From positions 30,882-94,881 of the forward strand of contig CAYQKV010000008.1 in the NCBI GenBank assembly GCA_964418255.1: DNA of 64,000 nt, written 5' to 3'. This document shows, piece after piece, positions 8,548 to 17,267 of this stretch. The position numbers were made by a program, and so were the translations under genes. Position 1 is the stretch's first letter. Each line of letters starts with the position of its first letter. The stretch is from CAG-1782 sp964418255 (GTDB lineage: Bacteria; Bacillota; Clostridia; Christensenellales; DTU072). Below the pieces are notes generated by a model. That model was given only the letters and a program-made list of their open reading frames with translations. It was not told where the DNA came from and did not search any database.

Positions 8548-9263
8548 GCGATTACACCGACCTTAAAGAACTTATCGACAGTTTTATTTCTTACAGAAAC
8601 GTTCTTACCCCCATCGAAGAAAATCTGCGCTCGGTAGCGACCACTTATTCGTCCATACGCGACGCGCTCGACGAGATAAACAAGACCTTCTCATCCTCTT
8701 CGGGAATTCAGATGGACAAGGTTCAGTCCTCGCTAAGCGCGCAGGCAAAGAGCGGAAAAGAACTGATGGGAAAAATCGACGAATACTCCGCTTCGGGAGA
8801 AAAATTCGCAAAAGCCGTTTCCGATATGACGAGCCGATTCGAAGAAGTTTCGAAAAAACTCGAAACAGTGTCGGAAATGGAAAAATCCGCAGAGGCGATT
8901 TTAGCCAAACTTGAAAATATCGTCGAAGAAAAGCGTACTTCGTATAATCTCAAAGACCTACAAAAATCCCTCGACGCCTACAATAAAGGCGTAGAAAAAA
9001 TCAGCGATTTCATAAACAGGGACGTAGCCGCGATTTTAAGGGAAAACGCAGAAAAAATCGAAGGGATAAAAAAGGAAAACGAAGCGTTAAGCGCGACGCT
9101 TGCCGAACAGAACAAGACCGTCGCCACCCTTACCGAATATTTCGCCGAGACCTCGGCTCTCATTCGCAAAACCGCCGAAAGCGGCGCGGTCAACGAGGAA
9201 TACCTCTTCGACGCGTTCGACAGATGGGCGGCGGACAGAAAAGTCAAAATCAAGAAGAAATAG
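8544..9263 (+). CDS. Coiled-coil protein of unknown function
   Basis: This 239-residue protein has no signal peptide or membrane segment. Nearly the whole length (about 20-210) is charged and heptad-like, for instance EEVSKKLETVSEMEKSAEA and ENAEKIEGIKKENEALSAT, which predicts long coiled coils. The tail is basic (KVKIKKK). The start overlaps the helicase stop as ATGA, with AAAGGAGAAAAC as ribosome site, so it is translationally coupled. A structural or scaffolding partner of the helicase is a reasonable inference, but no catalytic motif is visible and I do not recognise the family. Confidence 0.75.
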   Translation: MSDYTDLKELIDSFISYRNVLTPIEENLRSVATTYSSIRDALDEINKTFSSSSGIQMDKVQSSLSAQAKSGKELMGKIDEYSASGEKFAKAVSDMTSRFEEVSKKLETVSEMEKSAEAILAKLENIVEEKRTSYNLKDLQKSLDAYNKGVEKISDFINRDVAAILRENAEKIEGIKKENEALSATLAEQNKTVATLTEYFAETSALIRKTAESGAVNEEYLFDAFDRWAADRKVKIKKK

Positions 9264-9266
9264 CGT

Positions 9267-11402
9267 ATGACGGATAATTTTGCGGAAAAACTTTTTTCCT
9301 CGATAAAAAACGACGATATAAAAGCGTTCGACGAACTTAACTCTCAGTCCCCTTGCGCTCCCGTATGTTTCGGGCGTTTCCCCATTCTGAGCGTAATGTA
9401 TCTCTTTTCCTCGCGCAAACTCATAAAAAAATACGAAGATAAATTCATCCGAAACAGCGCCCGAAAAGAACTTCCCGAGCTTACGGACATTTCCTCCGCT
9501 TTTCGTAAAAAAGCGGGAAAATGCCTCCGCCTTTACGCCGAAGAAACCGTTTCTCCCCTCGAAATGCTGCTCATTCTCGATAAAACCGCCGCTCTTAAAA
9601 GGATTTACCCATCCGCTCGCCCTTCTTCGGCTGTCAAAGCGCGCTTAAAAACGGTTTACTCTATAAAATACGGACTGAACCTCGATTTCGACGGCGAAGA
9701 AATCGTTATGGAACGCCGTCCTCTTACTCGTTTTGAAAAGCGCAGGCTTATTACCGCCGTCATAAGTTCGGTTCTGTGCATAGCCGTCGCGGTCGGCACG
9801 CCGTTTATCGTAAACGCTTTCGTACCTTTTATCGGAGTAGGCGCCCCGTCCTCTCCCGATAATCCGACGTCTCCCGACAATCCCTCGGACGGTTCGGGCG
9901 ATTCTTCGGGCGACAACAGCAACTCCACGGACAAAAAATACTACACGGTTTCTTCCGCAAGCGAAATAAATTTCGCCTCGAACAACACCTACACTCTGGC
10001 GACCGACATAACTTTCCCCGACGACTACTACGCCGAAACTATGTCGTGCGTGTTGGACGGAGACGGAAAAACCATCACGATTCCCGGCAAAAAACCGCTA
10101 TTCGGTACGGTCAGCGGCACGATAAAAAACGTCGCGGTTAACTGCGCGGTCAACGCGGAAATTTCCGAGGACTTTGCCTTTATAACGGAGAGAAACATAG
10201 GCACGATAGAAAACGTTACCCTCAACGTCAGCGGCAAATTAACCGCAAAACGCGCCGAACAAGATGAGAACTTTTCCCTCGTCGCGGCGGGGATAGCGAT
10301 AGAAAACGGCTTGTCGAACTCGATTATCACAGCGGGAAGAATCTCATCCTGCACGGCAAATTACGACCTTACTCTCGAAGGGAACCTCTACGCGAACGCG
10401 ACTTTCGGGGGTATCGTCGGCATTAACTACGCCCGCGTTACCGACTGTTCGTCAAGCGGCAGTATTTCCGCCGACACATTTGACGCGGCGGGAATTTGCA
10501 CGGACAACGCGTACAGTCTGTCGGGTTGTTATAACTACGCTTCGATAAAACAAACCGCCTCGGCGGATGGTTGGTCCCCTATGATTTCCGGCATAGCCGT
10601 CAACAATTATTATTCCGTAAGCTACTGCCGCAACAATGGAGAACTCGTCTCGGAGTCCCCCGCAACCTTGGACGTTTACGTCGGCGGAATTGTAGCTACA
10701 AATCACTATTCGGTATCCTATTCGGTAAATTCGGCACACCTTACCGCAAAAAGCGCGGGAGGAACGGCATACGTCGGGGGGATTATTTCCCGTTCTTTCG
10801 GCACGGCTCTCAGATGTCTTAACGACGGATTGCTCTCCGCCGAATGCGGCGTCTCCTGCGTCGGCGGAATAACCGGTTTTGCGGGCGTGGAAACGGTAAA
10901 CGGCGATATACGTTTCGGGCAAACGGGATACTGCATAAGCCGCGGGAATATCTCGGTCGTTTCCGAAAACCGCGGTTTCGTCGGCGGCGTTATCGGTTCG
11001 GTCGATGAAAGATTATACAATAAAGACACGGAAAACGAAGCCTACTACGGCGGTGGGTCGCTTTATTCTTACTTTACGGGCGCGATTACTTCCGTGGGAG
11101 AAAACGTCTTATGCGGCGGCATAGTCGGCGTTTGCGGAAAAAATATTTACGAAAAAAACAGTTATTCGGACAACAAAGGCAACACTTATTACAACTTCGC
11201 GAGCAACTATTACAAGACCGACTGCGGCGCGACCGTAGCGATAAAATCCGTAAGCGAAGTCGTAGACAAAGAGACGACTTACACGGACGGCGGAAACCTG
11301 GGGTCGACGGGCGTTTCCGTCGAGGAAATTCTCAATTCGGAAAACTACGTTTCCACTCTACAATCTCTAAGTTCCCTGCTCGAGACCGACGAAACCGCAT
11401 AA
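9267..11402 (+). CDS. Membrane-anchored protein with extracellular GLUG-like repeats
   Basis: This 711-residue protein starts 3 bases after the coiled-coil gene. Residues 1-160 are polar and predicted cytoplasmic, helical and unrecognised. A single membrane segment lies at about 165-190 (ITAVISSVLCIAVAVGTPFI). A Ser/Pro/Asp linker (about 195-220) leads to an extracellular part built of repeats such as GTIKNVAVN, GTIENVTLN, GGIVGINYARVTDCSSSGS, GGIVATNHYSVSYS and GGITGF, the pattern of GLUG-like beta-solenoid domains. There is no sortase motif. The long cytoplasmic head suggests that an outside structure is linked to the cytosolic operon partners. This is inference; the function is unknown. 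Confidence 0.75.
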   Translation: MTDNFAEKLFSSIKNDDIKAFDELNSQSPCAPVCFGRFPILSVMYLFSSRKLIKKYEDKFIRNSARKELPELTDISSAFRKKAGKCLRLYAEETVSPLEMLLILDKTAALKRIYPSARPSSAVKARLKTVYSIKYGLNLDFDGEEIVMERRPLTRFEKRRLITAVISSVLCIAVAVGTPFIVNAFVPFIGVGAPSSPDNPTSPDNPSDGSGDSSGDNSNSTDKKYYTVSSASEINFASNNTYTLATDITFPDDYYAETMSCVLDGDGKTITIPGKKPLFGTVSGTIKNVAVNCAVNAEISEDFAFITERNIGTIENVTLNVSGKLTAKRAEQDENFSLVAAGIAIENGLSNSIITAGRISSCTANYDLTLEGNLYANATFGGIVGINYARVTDCSSSGSISADTFDAAGICTDNAYSLSGCYNYASIKQTASADGWSPMISGIAVNNYYSVSYCRNNGELVSESPATLDVYVGGIVATNHYSVSYSVNSAHLTAKSAGGTAYVGGIISRSFGTALRCLNDGLLSAECGVSCVGGITGFAGVETVNGDIRFGQTGYCISRGNISVVSENRGFVGGVIGSVDERLYNKDTENEAYYGGGSLYSYFTGAITSVGENVLCGGIVGVCGKNIYEKNSYSDNKGNTYYNFASNYYKTDCGATVAIKSVSEVVDKETTYTDGGNLGSTGVSVEEILNSENYVSTLQSLSSLLETDETA

Positions 11403-11429
11403 ACGGAAGAACGAATGAAAAGCATAAAG

Positions 11430-11459
11430 AAAAGGCAACCGAATTCGATTGCCTTTTTT
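11430..11459. terminator. Bidirectional terminator between convergent genes
   Basis: AAAAGGCAA (11430-11438) pairs with TTGCCTTTT (11449-11457), and the loop contains the palindrome CGAATTCG. A T-run on both strands serves the plus-strand operon and the GPH symporter gene. Confidence 0.8.
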
Positions 11460-11478
11460 ATTATCGTTTGAAAAACCT

Positions 11479-13371
11479 TTATTCTTCGGTTTCTTCTTTC
11501 GCCTCTTCGGACGCTTTTTCTTCTTCGCTTTCCGCCGCGGCTACTTCCGCAATAAAGCCGACTTCTCCCGTCGCTCCCGCGCCAGCTACGCCTACTTCCA
11601 ACGCCGCCTGTTCCATTTCTTTGTTGTTTTTGGCGAGTATTTCCGCGATTTTCGCTTTGTCGAGTTTAAGCCGCGAGAAGATAATCATACCCGCTCCGAC
11701 GAACACGACCACGCCGATACAAAGTATCCAGCCGATACCCGCCGACGCCTGTTCCGTCTGAATAGCCGCGCCGCTTACGTATCCTACCGCGGTAAGGAGA
11801 GACGTTGAGACCGCCGTCACTATGCCCTGTCCCGCTTTGTAGCAGAAAGTCATAACGCCGGCGTACGTTCCCGTTTTGTCCTCTCCCGTCTTGTCCTTTT
11901 CGATAACGACAACGTCGCCTACAAGCGCGAGAGGCATAGAATACAGCACGCCCGTACCCGCGCCCGCTATCATAAGCGACGGCGCCAAAATTACCACCGC
12001 GAGCCAACTGTGTTCTCCTTGCAAAATACCGTTTATCGGACCTCTGCAAAGGAACGCGATAAACAAAAGCACGCACCCTACGAAACTTATAATCAAACCC
12101 GTAAACATAGAGAACTGTTTGCTCTTTTTCTTTGCGAGTTTCGCCCACACGGGCTGGCACCCTATCGTCATAAGCAGAAGAGCCGCCATAAGAACGTACA
12201 TCTGAATGGTCTGTAATTCGAACGTAAACGTAAACACGTTAAATCCGAGAGAAATTATAAGGGACGCGCTCATCATCGCCACGACGTAGCCTATCGCGAT
12301 AATGCGCATTTCTTTAATCTTGAACGTGCCGAAGAAGTTACGTAGAACCCCGCCGAGGGTAATCTGTCCCGCCTCTTCGCGCTTTTTACGAAGTCTTTGC
12401 CTTACCACTCTGTTGGTGAGTTTACCTTCGTATCCTTCGTTTTCAAGTTCCTCGCGGCACTGTTGCATAGTGAATTTGGCTTTCGGCGCGTTTATATCTA
12501 TGCCCTTTTCTTCCGCTTCTTTTTCGTCTCTTATGCGTAAAATCTTAACAAATCTGCGCGTCACGAGCAATAGGAACGCGCTCGTAAGAACGCACACCGC
12601 GGTCGCCACCCAAGAGAAATCGATATATCCTTGCGCGACCTGCTGACCTTTTCTGAATTCGTAGAGCGTTCCGCCGTAAGTAAACGCGTTGTTTACGGCG
12701 ACTACGTCCGTACCCAGTTTCTGCGAAAGAGCCTGCACCGCGGCTTCCAAAGTTTTGCCCTGCGCGATTAAGTCGTTCCCGACGTAGAACCCTGCATATC
12801 TGTTCTGGAACGAACCCATAATAACGACGGGCAAAAGCATACCGACTATGTAGAAAACCGACCTTACCGCCTGAATGGTCGTGCGCTCGTTGTAATCGGT
12901 GCTTATTTCCACGCTGAACGCGCCTATCGGCGTGTAATACATCGTGTTGAACGTCCTGAGTAAAATAAGGAAGACCGTAAACCACACGAACGTACCCGCC
13001 GTACCCAACGTACGGAAAGGAACGTACCATACCGCAATAGCCGTCGCCATCATCCCGATAAGACCGACAAGCATAAACAAATGCCTTTTTCCGAATATTT
13101 TACTGTTGAAGTGGTCGGAAATAAAGCCCATAATCGGGTCGCTTATCGCGTCGAAAATAACCGCGATACCTACGGCGATACCCATAAGCGTAGCAAAGCT
13201 CGCGCCCATTCCGGGCAGAGCCATCGTTCCGAAAGAAACGATATACGTAGCGACCGTACAGCTTACGAGACTGTACCCGAGGTCGCCGAGCCCGAGAGCT
13301 ATCATATCGAGCTTGCTTACCTTTGCTCCCGAATCCGCTTTCGTGCGTTTTGCGAAGAGTTTTTTCGCCAT
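11479..13371 (-). CDS. GPH-family (MelB-like) cation symporter
   Basis: This is a 630-residue membrane protein with about twelve hydrophobic segments. The N-terminal region DAISDPIMGFISDHFNSK, followed by FGKRHLFMLVG (about residues 75-105), is the D-x-x-x-D-P cation-binding signature of glycoside-pentoside-hexuronide symporters. A cytoplasmic stretch of about 90 charged residues lies in the middle, and the C-terminus is a long Glu/Ala-rich tail (about 600-630), which makes the protein longer than the usual 450-500. It has a GGAGGTG ribosome site. No sugar hydrolase sits next to it, so the substrate cannot be named. A second, different GPH protein is at 60818. Confidence 0.85.
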   Translation of the reverse strand: MAKKLFAKRTKADSGAKVSKLDMIALGLGDLGYSLVSCTVATYIVSFGTMALPGMGASFATLMGIAVGIAVIFDAISDPIMGFISDHFNSKIFGKRHLFMLVGLIGMMATAIAVWYVPFRTLGTAGTFVWFTVFLILLRTFNTMYYTPIGAFSVEISTDYNERTTIQAVRSVFYIVGMLLPVVIMGSFQNRYAGFYVGNDLIAQGKTLEAAVQALSQKLGTDVVAVNNAFTYGGTLYEFRKGQQVAQGYIDFSWVATAVCVLTSAFLLLVTRRFVKILRIRDEKEAEEKGIDINAPKAKFTMQQCREELENEGYEGKLTNRVVRQRLRKKREEAGQITLGGVLRNFFGTFKIKEMRIIAIGYVVAMMSASLIISLGFNVFTFTFELQTIQMYVLMAALLLMTIGCQPVWAKLAKKKSKQFSMFTGLIISFVGCVLLFIAFLCRGPINGILQGEHSWLAVVILAPSLMIAGAGTGVLYSMPLALVGDVVVIEKDKTGEDKTGTYAGVMTFCYKAGQGIVTAVSTSLLTAVGYVSGAAIQTEQASAGIGWILCIGVVVFVGAGMIIFSRLKLDKAKIAEILAKNNKEMEQAALEVGVAGAGATGEVGFIAEVAAAESEEEKASEEAKEETEE

Positions 13372-13521
13372 TTTTTAATACACCTCCGAATTCCGTGTTA
13401 AAAATTTCGCAAACACAAATTTTTGCAAATACGAGAAAAAGTATAGCATAATTCGGCGGACTTGTAAATACCCCAAAAATCCGAAAGAAAAGGACATATT
13501 GAGTAAATTTCGAACATTTGT

Positions 13522-13550
13522 TTGACAAAACATATAAATATAAGTATAAT
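13522..13550 (+). promoter_or_regulatory. Consensus sigma-A promoter, RNA gene copy 1
   Basis: A perfect TTGACA (13522-13527) and a perfect TATAAT (13545-13550) with a 17-base spacer. This is among the strongest promoters in the window and predicts a start near 13557. Confidence 0.85.
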
Positions 13551-13556
13551 CAACTA

Positions 13557-13697
13557 CGATATTCAATGTAGTGAACCTCTACTAAGTGAGGAATATGGTG
13601 ATGCGCCACCGGACAAGTGCGCGACGAAGCACGTTCTGCTAGAATGAACGAGTTGAATATTGCGAAGGAGTGATTTTTGTCGCTCCTTCGTTTTATT
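13557..13697 (+). ncRNA. Unidentified structured small RNA, copy 1
   Basis: This is a predicted transcript of about 140 bases with no open frame. A closing stem joins ATATTCAA (13559-13566) to TTGAATAT (13643-13650). Inside are short hairpins: CCTC with GAGG (or GTAG with CTAC), GGTG with CACC, GTGC with GCAC, and GTTC with GAAC. It ends in a strong terminator, GCGAAGGAGTGA against TCGCTCCTTCG followed by TTTT (13652-13694). I cannot assign it to a known RNA family. The nearest plus-strand gene begins 600 bases downstream beyond two terminators, so it is not a leader of that gene. Confidence 0.7.
13652..13694 (+). terminator. Intrinsic terminator of RNA copy 1
   Basis: CGAAGGAGTGA pairs with TCGCTCCTTCG and is followed by TTTTATT. 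Confidence 0.85.
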
Positions 13698-13730
13698 AAA
13701 TGACGTGTTGAGTAGATTTCAAACATTTAT

Positions 13731-13759
13731 TTGACAAAATATATAAAACTAAGTATAAT
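13731..13759 (+). promoter_or_regulatory. Consensus sigma-A promoter, RNA gene copy 2
   Basis: TTGACA (13731-13736) and TATAAT (13754-13759) with a 17-base spacer and the same flanks as copy 1. Confidence 0.85.
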
Positions 13760-13765
13760 CAATTA

Positions 13766-13903
13766 TGATATTCAATGTAGTGAACCTCTACTAAGTGAGG
13801 AATATGGTGTCGCGCCACCGATAAGTGTGCAGCCGTAGCACGTTCTGCTAGAATGAACGAGTTGAATATTGCGAAGGAGTGACTTTTGTCGCTCCTTCAT
13901 TAT
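13766..13903 (+). ncRNA. Unidentified structured small RNA, copy 2
   Basis: This is the second copy of the RNA. The closing stem is ATATTCAA (13768-13775) with TTGAATAT (13862-13869). The GGTG/CACC, GTGC/GCAC and GTTC/GAAC hairpins are kept although the loop bases differ from copy 1, which supports selection on structure. The terminator stem GAAGGAGTGA with TCGCTCCTTC lies at 13873-13898. Confidence 0.7.
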
Positions 13904-13928
13904 ATGGAAAGACACGTTTTCGAAAACT

Positions 13929-14179
13929 GGGTGGAAAGATTGCGTTGATTTTTTTCGTAAGAGAACCGTCGCTGGCAGGTTAAATTTACGGGAAAGCGGA
14001 AGAAACTCTGATTTTATCTCGCACAAAAAGGTAGTGACTGCGGTAAAGTCCCGCGCAACGACTGGTCGGAACGTACCTCTGTTCCCTGCCGACTTTTACG
14101 TTCCTTTTCGTCGTCTGAAAAGGAACATAACAAAGGCTTTTGCCGACTGCGGTAAAGTCCCGTGTAACGTTTGGTCGGA
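13929..14179 (-). repeat. Left inverted-repeat arm with two copies of the dispersed repeat
   Basis: This arm is the reverse complement, in blocks, of 15379-15866. Examples are GATTGCGTTGATTT near 13937 against AAATCAACGCAATC near 15841, the block CTCGCACAAAAAGGTAG, and the block containing GTTCCTTTTCGTCGTCTG near 14099-14117. It contains two 35-base units (14036-14070 and 14145-14179) of the dispersed repeat whose consensus starts TCCGACCAAACGTTAC and ends TTTACCGCAGTC when read on the minus strand. No transposase is present. Confidence 0.75.
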
Positions 14180-14235
14180 GTTATTCCCGTGCGTAAATCA
14201 ACGCGATATATCCATTCCCGTTCGGAAATTGTATC

Positions 14236-14264
14236 TTGACATAAGCGCAATATTATAATAAAAT
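14236..14264 (+). promoter_or_regulatory. Probable promoter of the gene at 14305
   Basis: TTGACA (14236-14241) and TAAAAT (14259-14264) with a 17-base spacer, 40 bases before the start codon. Confidence 0.6.
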
Positions 14265-14304
14265 AATTACAGCGTTTTTCGCAAAATTTACTTATGGTGG
14301 AACT

Positions 14305-15399
14305 ATGAAAGTCGTCGGCACAATATTCAAAATTCTCGTAATAATCGCACTGATTGCGGTTATCGTTCTTATTATACTCTTCGGAGGCTCGTCTTCCGCC
14401 CCGCAATCTTTCGTCGCGGACGAAAACAGTCAACCCGTCACCGCTCCCGCAACCGATTTTTCCGCATTGAAAAGCAAGCTGATTTCTTTTTCAAGCAGCG
14501 CCGCCTCCTCGGAAAGCGCGGACGCGGATTTAATCGAAACTTGCGCCGCAGCGTACAAACTCGCCTGTGAAAACGCAAAAAGCGCAGACAAAATGTATCT
14601 TTTCGTCAACTGCAACACGACTATGTTCCCCGGCACGTTCCTTGAAATGCCGGTAATCGGCAACAGATATATTCTTAAAACCGGCACGGAATACTACTAC
14701 ACCGAATATTCCATTCCCGGCGGCGGGTTCGGCAGTCTTGCGGGAATGTTCGCACCCGAAAACACGACGTTCGCCCTTCGTTCTTATGCGGACGCGTCCT
14801 CGATGGACTATCTTTACAGCGAAAAGAGCCTTTCTCCCAAATTCATCACTTCGGAAAACGGAGACGTTACCGGCATTGAAAGATACTGGGACGACCCCGA
14901 AAAACAGGTTTCCGAAGACAAATGGGCAAAAGAACAGCCTCTCGGAATTTTCTGCGATTCTCAAGACGGCGAATACACCGCGACCGACCAGAACATTCTT
15001 TCCGAAACCATCAAAACCGCGAAAGTCGAATATAAAACGAGCGATAGCGGCAACTATTTCGTCCTCACCCTCGAACTCGACACGGATAACCCGCTGACGA
15101 CGGAAAGAAGTATCGACAATCTCCGTCGCGGCGCGAATTCGTCCGACGCGAATTACACTTCTATGGTAGAAACCATCGAAATATGGGAAAACGGCTATTT
15201 CAAATACTTCCGAAGCGTCGACGAATGGGCGATGCACGGCAAGAAAGGCGGCATAAATTCCCGCATAGACTACGAAACCACGTTCTATTTCGACGTCGCG
15301 CACACTGACCCGAGCGTCTATATGGATTTCGCCGAAGTCAAAGAAAACGCGCTTGGTTATAACGCAACCCGAGAACTCTCCGACCAAACGTTACACTGA
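14305..15399 (+). CDS. Membrane-anchored hypothetical protein inside inverted repeats
   Basis: This 364-residue protein is preceded by a weak GGTGG site. Residues 4-27 form a hydrophobic anchor (IFKILVIIALIAVIVLIILF), followed by a Ser-rich linker and a mostly polar extracellular domain with many Tyr, Asp and Glu residues. There is no lipobox Cys. I do not recognise the family. The last codons (SDQTLH) and the stop are supplied by the dispersed repeat that begins at 15379, so the C-terminal end was probably created or altered when the repeat arrived. The gene lies between inverted arms 13929-14179 and 15379-15866, suggesting a mobile or rearranged cassette. Confidence 0.65.
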   Translation: MKVVGTIFKILVIIALIAVIVLIILFGGSSSAPQSFVADENSQPVTAPATDFSALKSKLISFSSSAASSESADADLIETCAAAYKLACENAKSADKMYLFVNCNTTMFPGTFLEMPVIGNRYILKTGTEYYYTEYSIPGGGFGSLAGMFAPENTTFALRSYADASSMDYLYSEKSLSPKFITSENGDVTGIERYWDDPEKQVSEDKWAKEQPLGIFCDSQDGEYTATDQNILSETIKTAKVEYKTSDSGNYFVLTLELDTDNPLTTERSIDNLRRGANSSDANYTSMVETIEIWENGYFKYFRSVDEWAMHGKKGGINSRIDYETTFYFDVAHTDPSVYMDFAEVKENALGYNATRELSDQTLH

Positions 15400-15866
15400 A
15401 TTTTACCGCAGTTGGTAAAGCCTTTGCTATGTTCCTTTTCAGACGACGAAAAGGAACGGAAAAGTCGGCAGGGAACAGAATTTCGAAGCAGTTCCCTGCA
15501 CCCTCGCACGAAATAAGGGGTTCCCCCTTATTAAACCCCGAAAGCGGATAAACAAGAAAAGCAATTCGGGCGGGAGGGCAGGTCGACAATACTTGAACTT
15601 AGATATGCTTTTCGGGGGCAATCGCTCCAATGCCCCCGAACCCCTATTCCTCATAATTTTCCCATATAATTCCGACCTGTCTTTGCGTAGAACTTTACCG
15701 CAGTCGCTACCTTTTTGTGCGAGATAAAACCAGAGTTTTTTTCGCTTTTCCGTAAGTTGAGTCGGGGTCTCACGAAAAGCAGTATGCTTTTTGAGGTGGT
15801 ATTTCTGTACATCGGTATAGCTACGGTTCGCTTACGGAAAAATCAACGCAATCTCTCCACTCCGAG
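15379..15866 (+). repeat. Right inverted-repeat arm with two copies of the dispersed repeat
   Basis: Dispersed-repeat units lie at 15379-15412 and 15671-15705. Between them, relative to the left arm, about 190 extra bases (15480-15670) are inserted. The arm continues with the CTACCTTTTTGTGCGAG block, a hairpin (CGAAAAGCA 15773-15781 with TGCTTTTTG 15785-15793) and AAATCAACGCAATC. The region holds no convincing gene. From 15867 to 15980 I see only AT-rich spacer. Confidence 0.7.
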
Positions 15867-15980
15867 TTCTTAATTTCCTTTCTATTCAAGAATTTCATTT
15901 CCGTCGTTTTTTACGGCGGGTTATTTTTCGGTGCAAAACCCGATAAAACCGATTTTTTTGCTTTTTATCACGCATTTCGT

Positions 15981-16009
15981 TTGCTTTTATGGAAAAATAA
16001 AATTATAAT
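15981..16009 (+). promoter_or_regulatory. Promoter of the tyrS operon
   Basis: TTGCTT (15981-15986) and TATAAT (16004-16009) with a 17-base spacer. The short leader (about 35 bases) leaves no room for a T-box, which many Bacillota place before tyrS. Confidence 0.65.
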
Positions 16010-16049
16010 AATAGTTAAATATATAATTAAGTAGTGAAACGGAGTGATT

Positions 16050-17267
16050 ATGGAAGAAAAAAGAAACGTAATGGATATTCTGCGGGAAAGAGGTTTTATC
16101 AAACAGACGGTTTTCGAAGACGACCTCTATAAACTTCTCGGTTCGGAATCCGTTCCCTTCTATATCGGTTTCGACCCCACGGCGGACAGCCTTCACGTCG
16201 GACATTTTCTCGCCCTTATGGCGATGAGCCATATGCAAAAAGCGGGACACAAACCCATAGTTCTCATCGGCGGCGGCACGGCTATGGTCGGCGACCCATC
16301 GGGCAGAACGGATATGCGCAGTATGATGACGAAAGAAACCATCGCGCACAACTGCGACTGTTTCCGCACGCAAATGAGCAGATTTTTCTCGTTCGAGGGA
16401 GAAAACGCGGCGATTATGGTAAACAACGCCGACTGGTTGTTAAACTTAAACTACATCGATTTTCTCCGCGAAATCGGCGCGAATTTTTCGGTAAACCGTA
16501 TGCTTACCGCCGAATGTTTCAAACAGCGTCTCGAACGCGGTCTGTCTTTCCTTGAATTCAACTATATGCTTATGCAAAGTTACGACTTCCTCGTCCTTTG
16601 CCGCAAATACGGTTGTCTTCTCGAATGCGGCGGCGACGACCAGTGGTCGAACATTCTCGCGGGCGCGGACCTTATAAGAAGAAAAGAAGGAAAAGCGGCG
16701 TACGCTATGACGTTTGAACTTCTCACCACCAGCGAGGGCAAAAAAATGGGTAAAACGCAAAAAGGCGCGGTATGGCTCGACCCGAAAAAGACCTCCCCTT
16801 ACGAGTTCTTCCAATACTTCCGCAACGTCGACGACGCGGACGTAAACAAGTGTATGCGTTTCCTCACTTTCCTTGATATGGAAGAAATAAACGCTCTTAC
16901 CGCGCACAAAGACGAACGTATGAACGCCGCGAAAGAGCGCCTCGCTTACGAAGTCACCAAAATCGTGCACGGAGAGGAAGAAGCGCAAAAAGCTCTCGCT
17001 CAGGCAAAAGGCGCGTTCGGCGGAAACTCCGAAGAAATGCCGTCGGTAAATATAAATATCGAAAGCCGCAACATAATCGACGTTCTCCTTGCCGCGCAGG
17101 TGGTAAAGAGCAAAGGCGAAGCCCGCCGTCTCATCGACGGAAAAGGGGTAAAAATCGACGAGACCGTCGTAGACAGTTACGACCGCGAACTCACCGACAG
17201 CGAATACGTAAACGGTTTCGTTCTCCATAAAGGTAAAAAAGTTCACCTTCGCGTAAAAATAGGCTGA
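16050..17267 (+). CDS. tyrS: Tyrosyl-tRNA synthetase
   Basis: This cytosolic class I synthetase charges tRNA-Tyr. I choose the ATG at 16050 (405 residues, MEEKRNVMD) behind GGAG at 16041; the in-frame GTG at 16044 would overlap that site. The HIGH-type motif is LHVGH (about residue 48) and the KMSKS-type motif is KKMGKT (about 230). GDDQWSNI and the tyrosine-pocket region are conserved, and a C-terminal S4 RNA-binding domain (about 340-405) contains RRLIDGKGVKID. The length is normal for the family. The stop shares one base with the next start (TGATG), so tyrS and the YigZ-type gene are coupled. Confidence 0.95.
   Translation: MEEKRNVMDILRERGFIKQTVFEDDLYKLLGSESVPFYIGFDPTADSLHVGHFLALMAMSHMQKAGHKPIVLIGGGTAMVGDPSGRTDMRSMMTKETIAHNCDCFRTQMSRFFSFEGENAAIMVNNADWLLNLNYIDFLREIGANFSVNRMLTAECFKQRLERGLSFLEFNYMLMQSYDFLVLCRKYGCLLECGGDDQWSNILAGADLIRRKEGKAAYAMTFELLTTSEGKKMGKTQKGAVWLDPKKTSPYEFFQYFRNVDDADVNKCMRFLTFLDMEEINALTAHKDERMNAAKERLAYEVTKIVHGEEEAQKALAQAKGAFGGNSEEMPSVNINIESRNIIDVLLAAQVVKSKGEARRLIDGKGVKIDETVVDSYDRELTDSEYVNGFVLHKGKKVHLRVKIG

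Larger units (their letters stand above)
13497..13905 (+). repeat. Tandem duplication of a ~205-base RNA gene unit
   Basis: Two directly repeated units, about 13497-13700 and 13706-13905, are nearly identical across promoter, body and terminator. Differences fall mostly in loops (ATGCG against TCGCG, and GCGACGAA against AGCCGTA) while the stems are kept. Confidence 0.85.

Noticed and set aside
13557..13903. Riboswitch or leader for the gene at 14305
   Set aside because: Both RNA copies end in their own terminators, and the gene has its own promoter at 14236.
13929..15866. Complete insertion sequence
   Set aside because: No transposase or recombinase frame lies between or near the inverted arms.
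15900..16049. T-box leader before tyrS (and before ileS at 29587)
   Set aside because: The promoters lie too close to the genes, and I see no T-box (TGGNACC-like) sequence.
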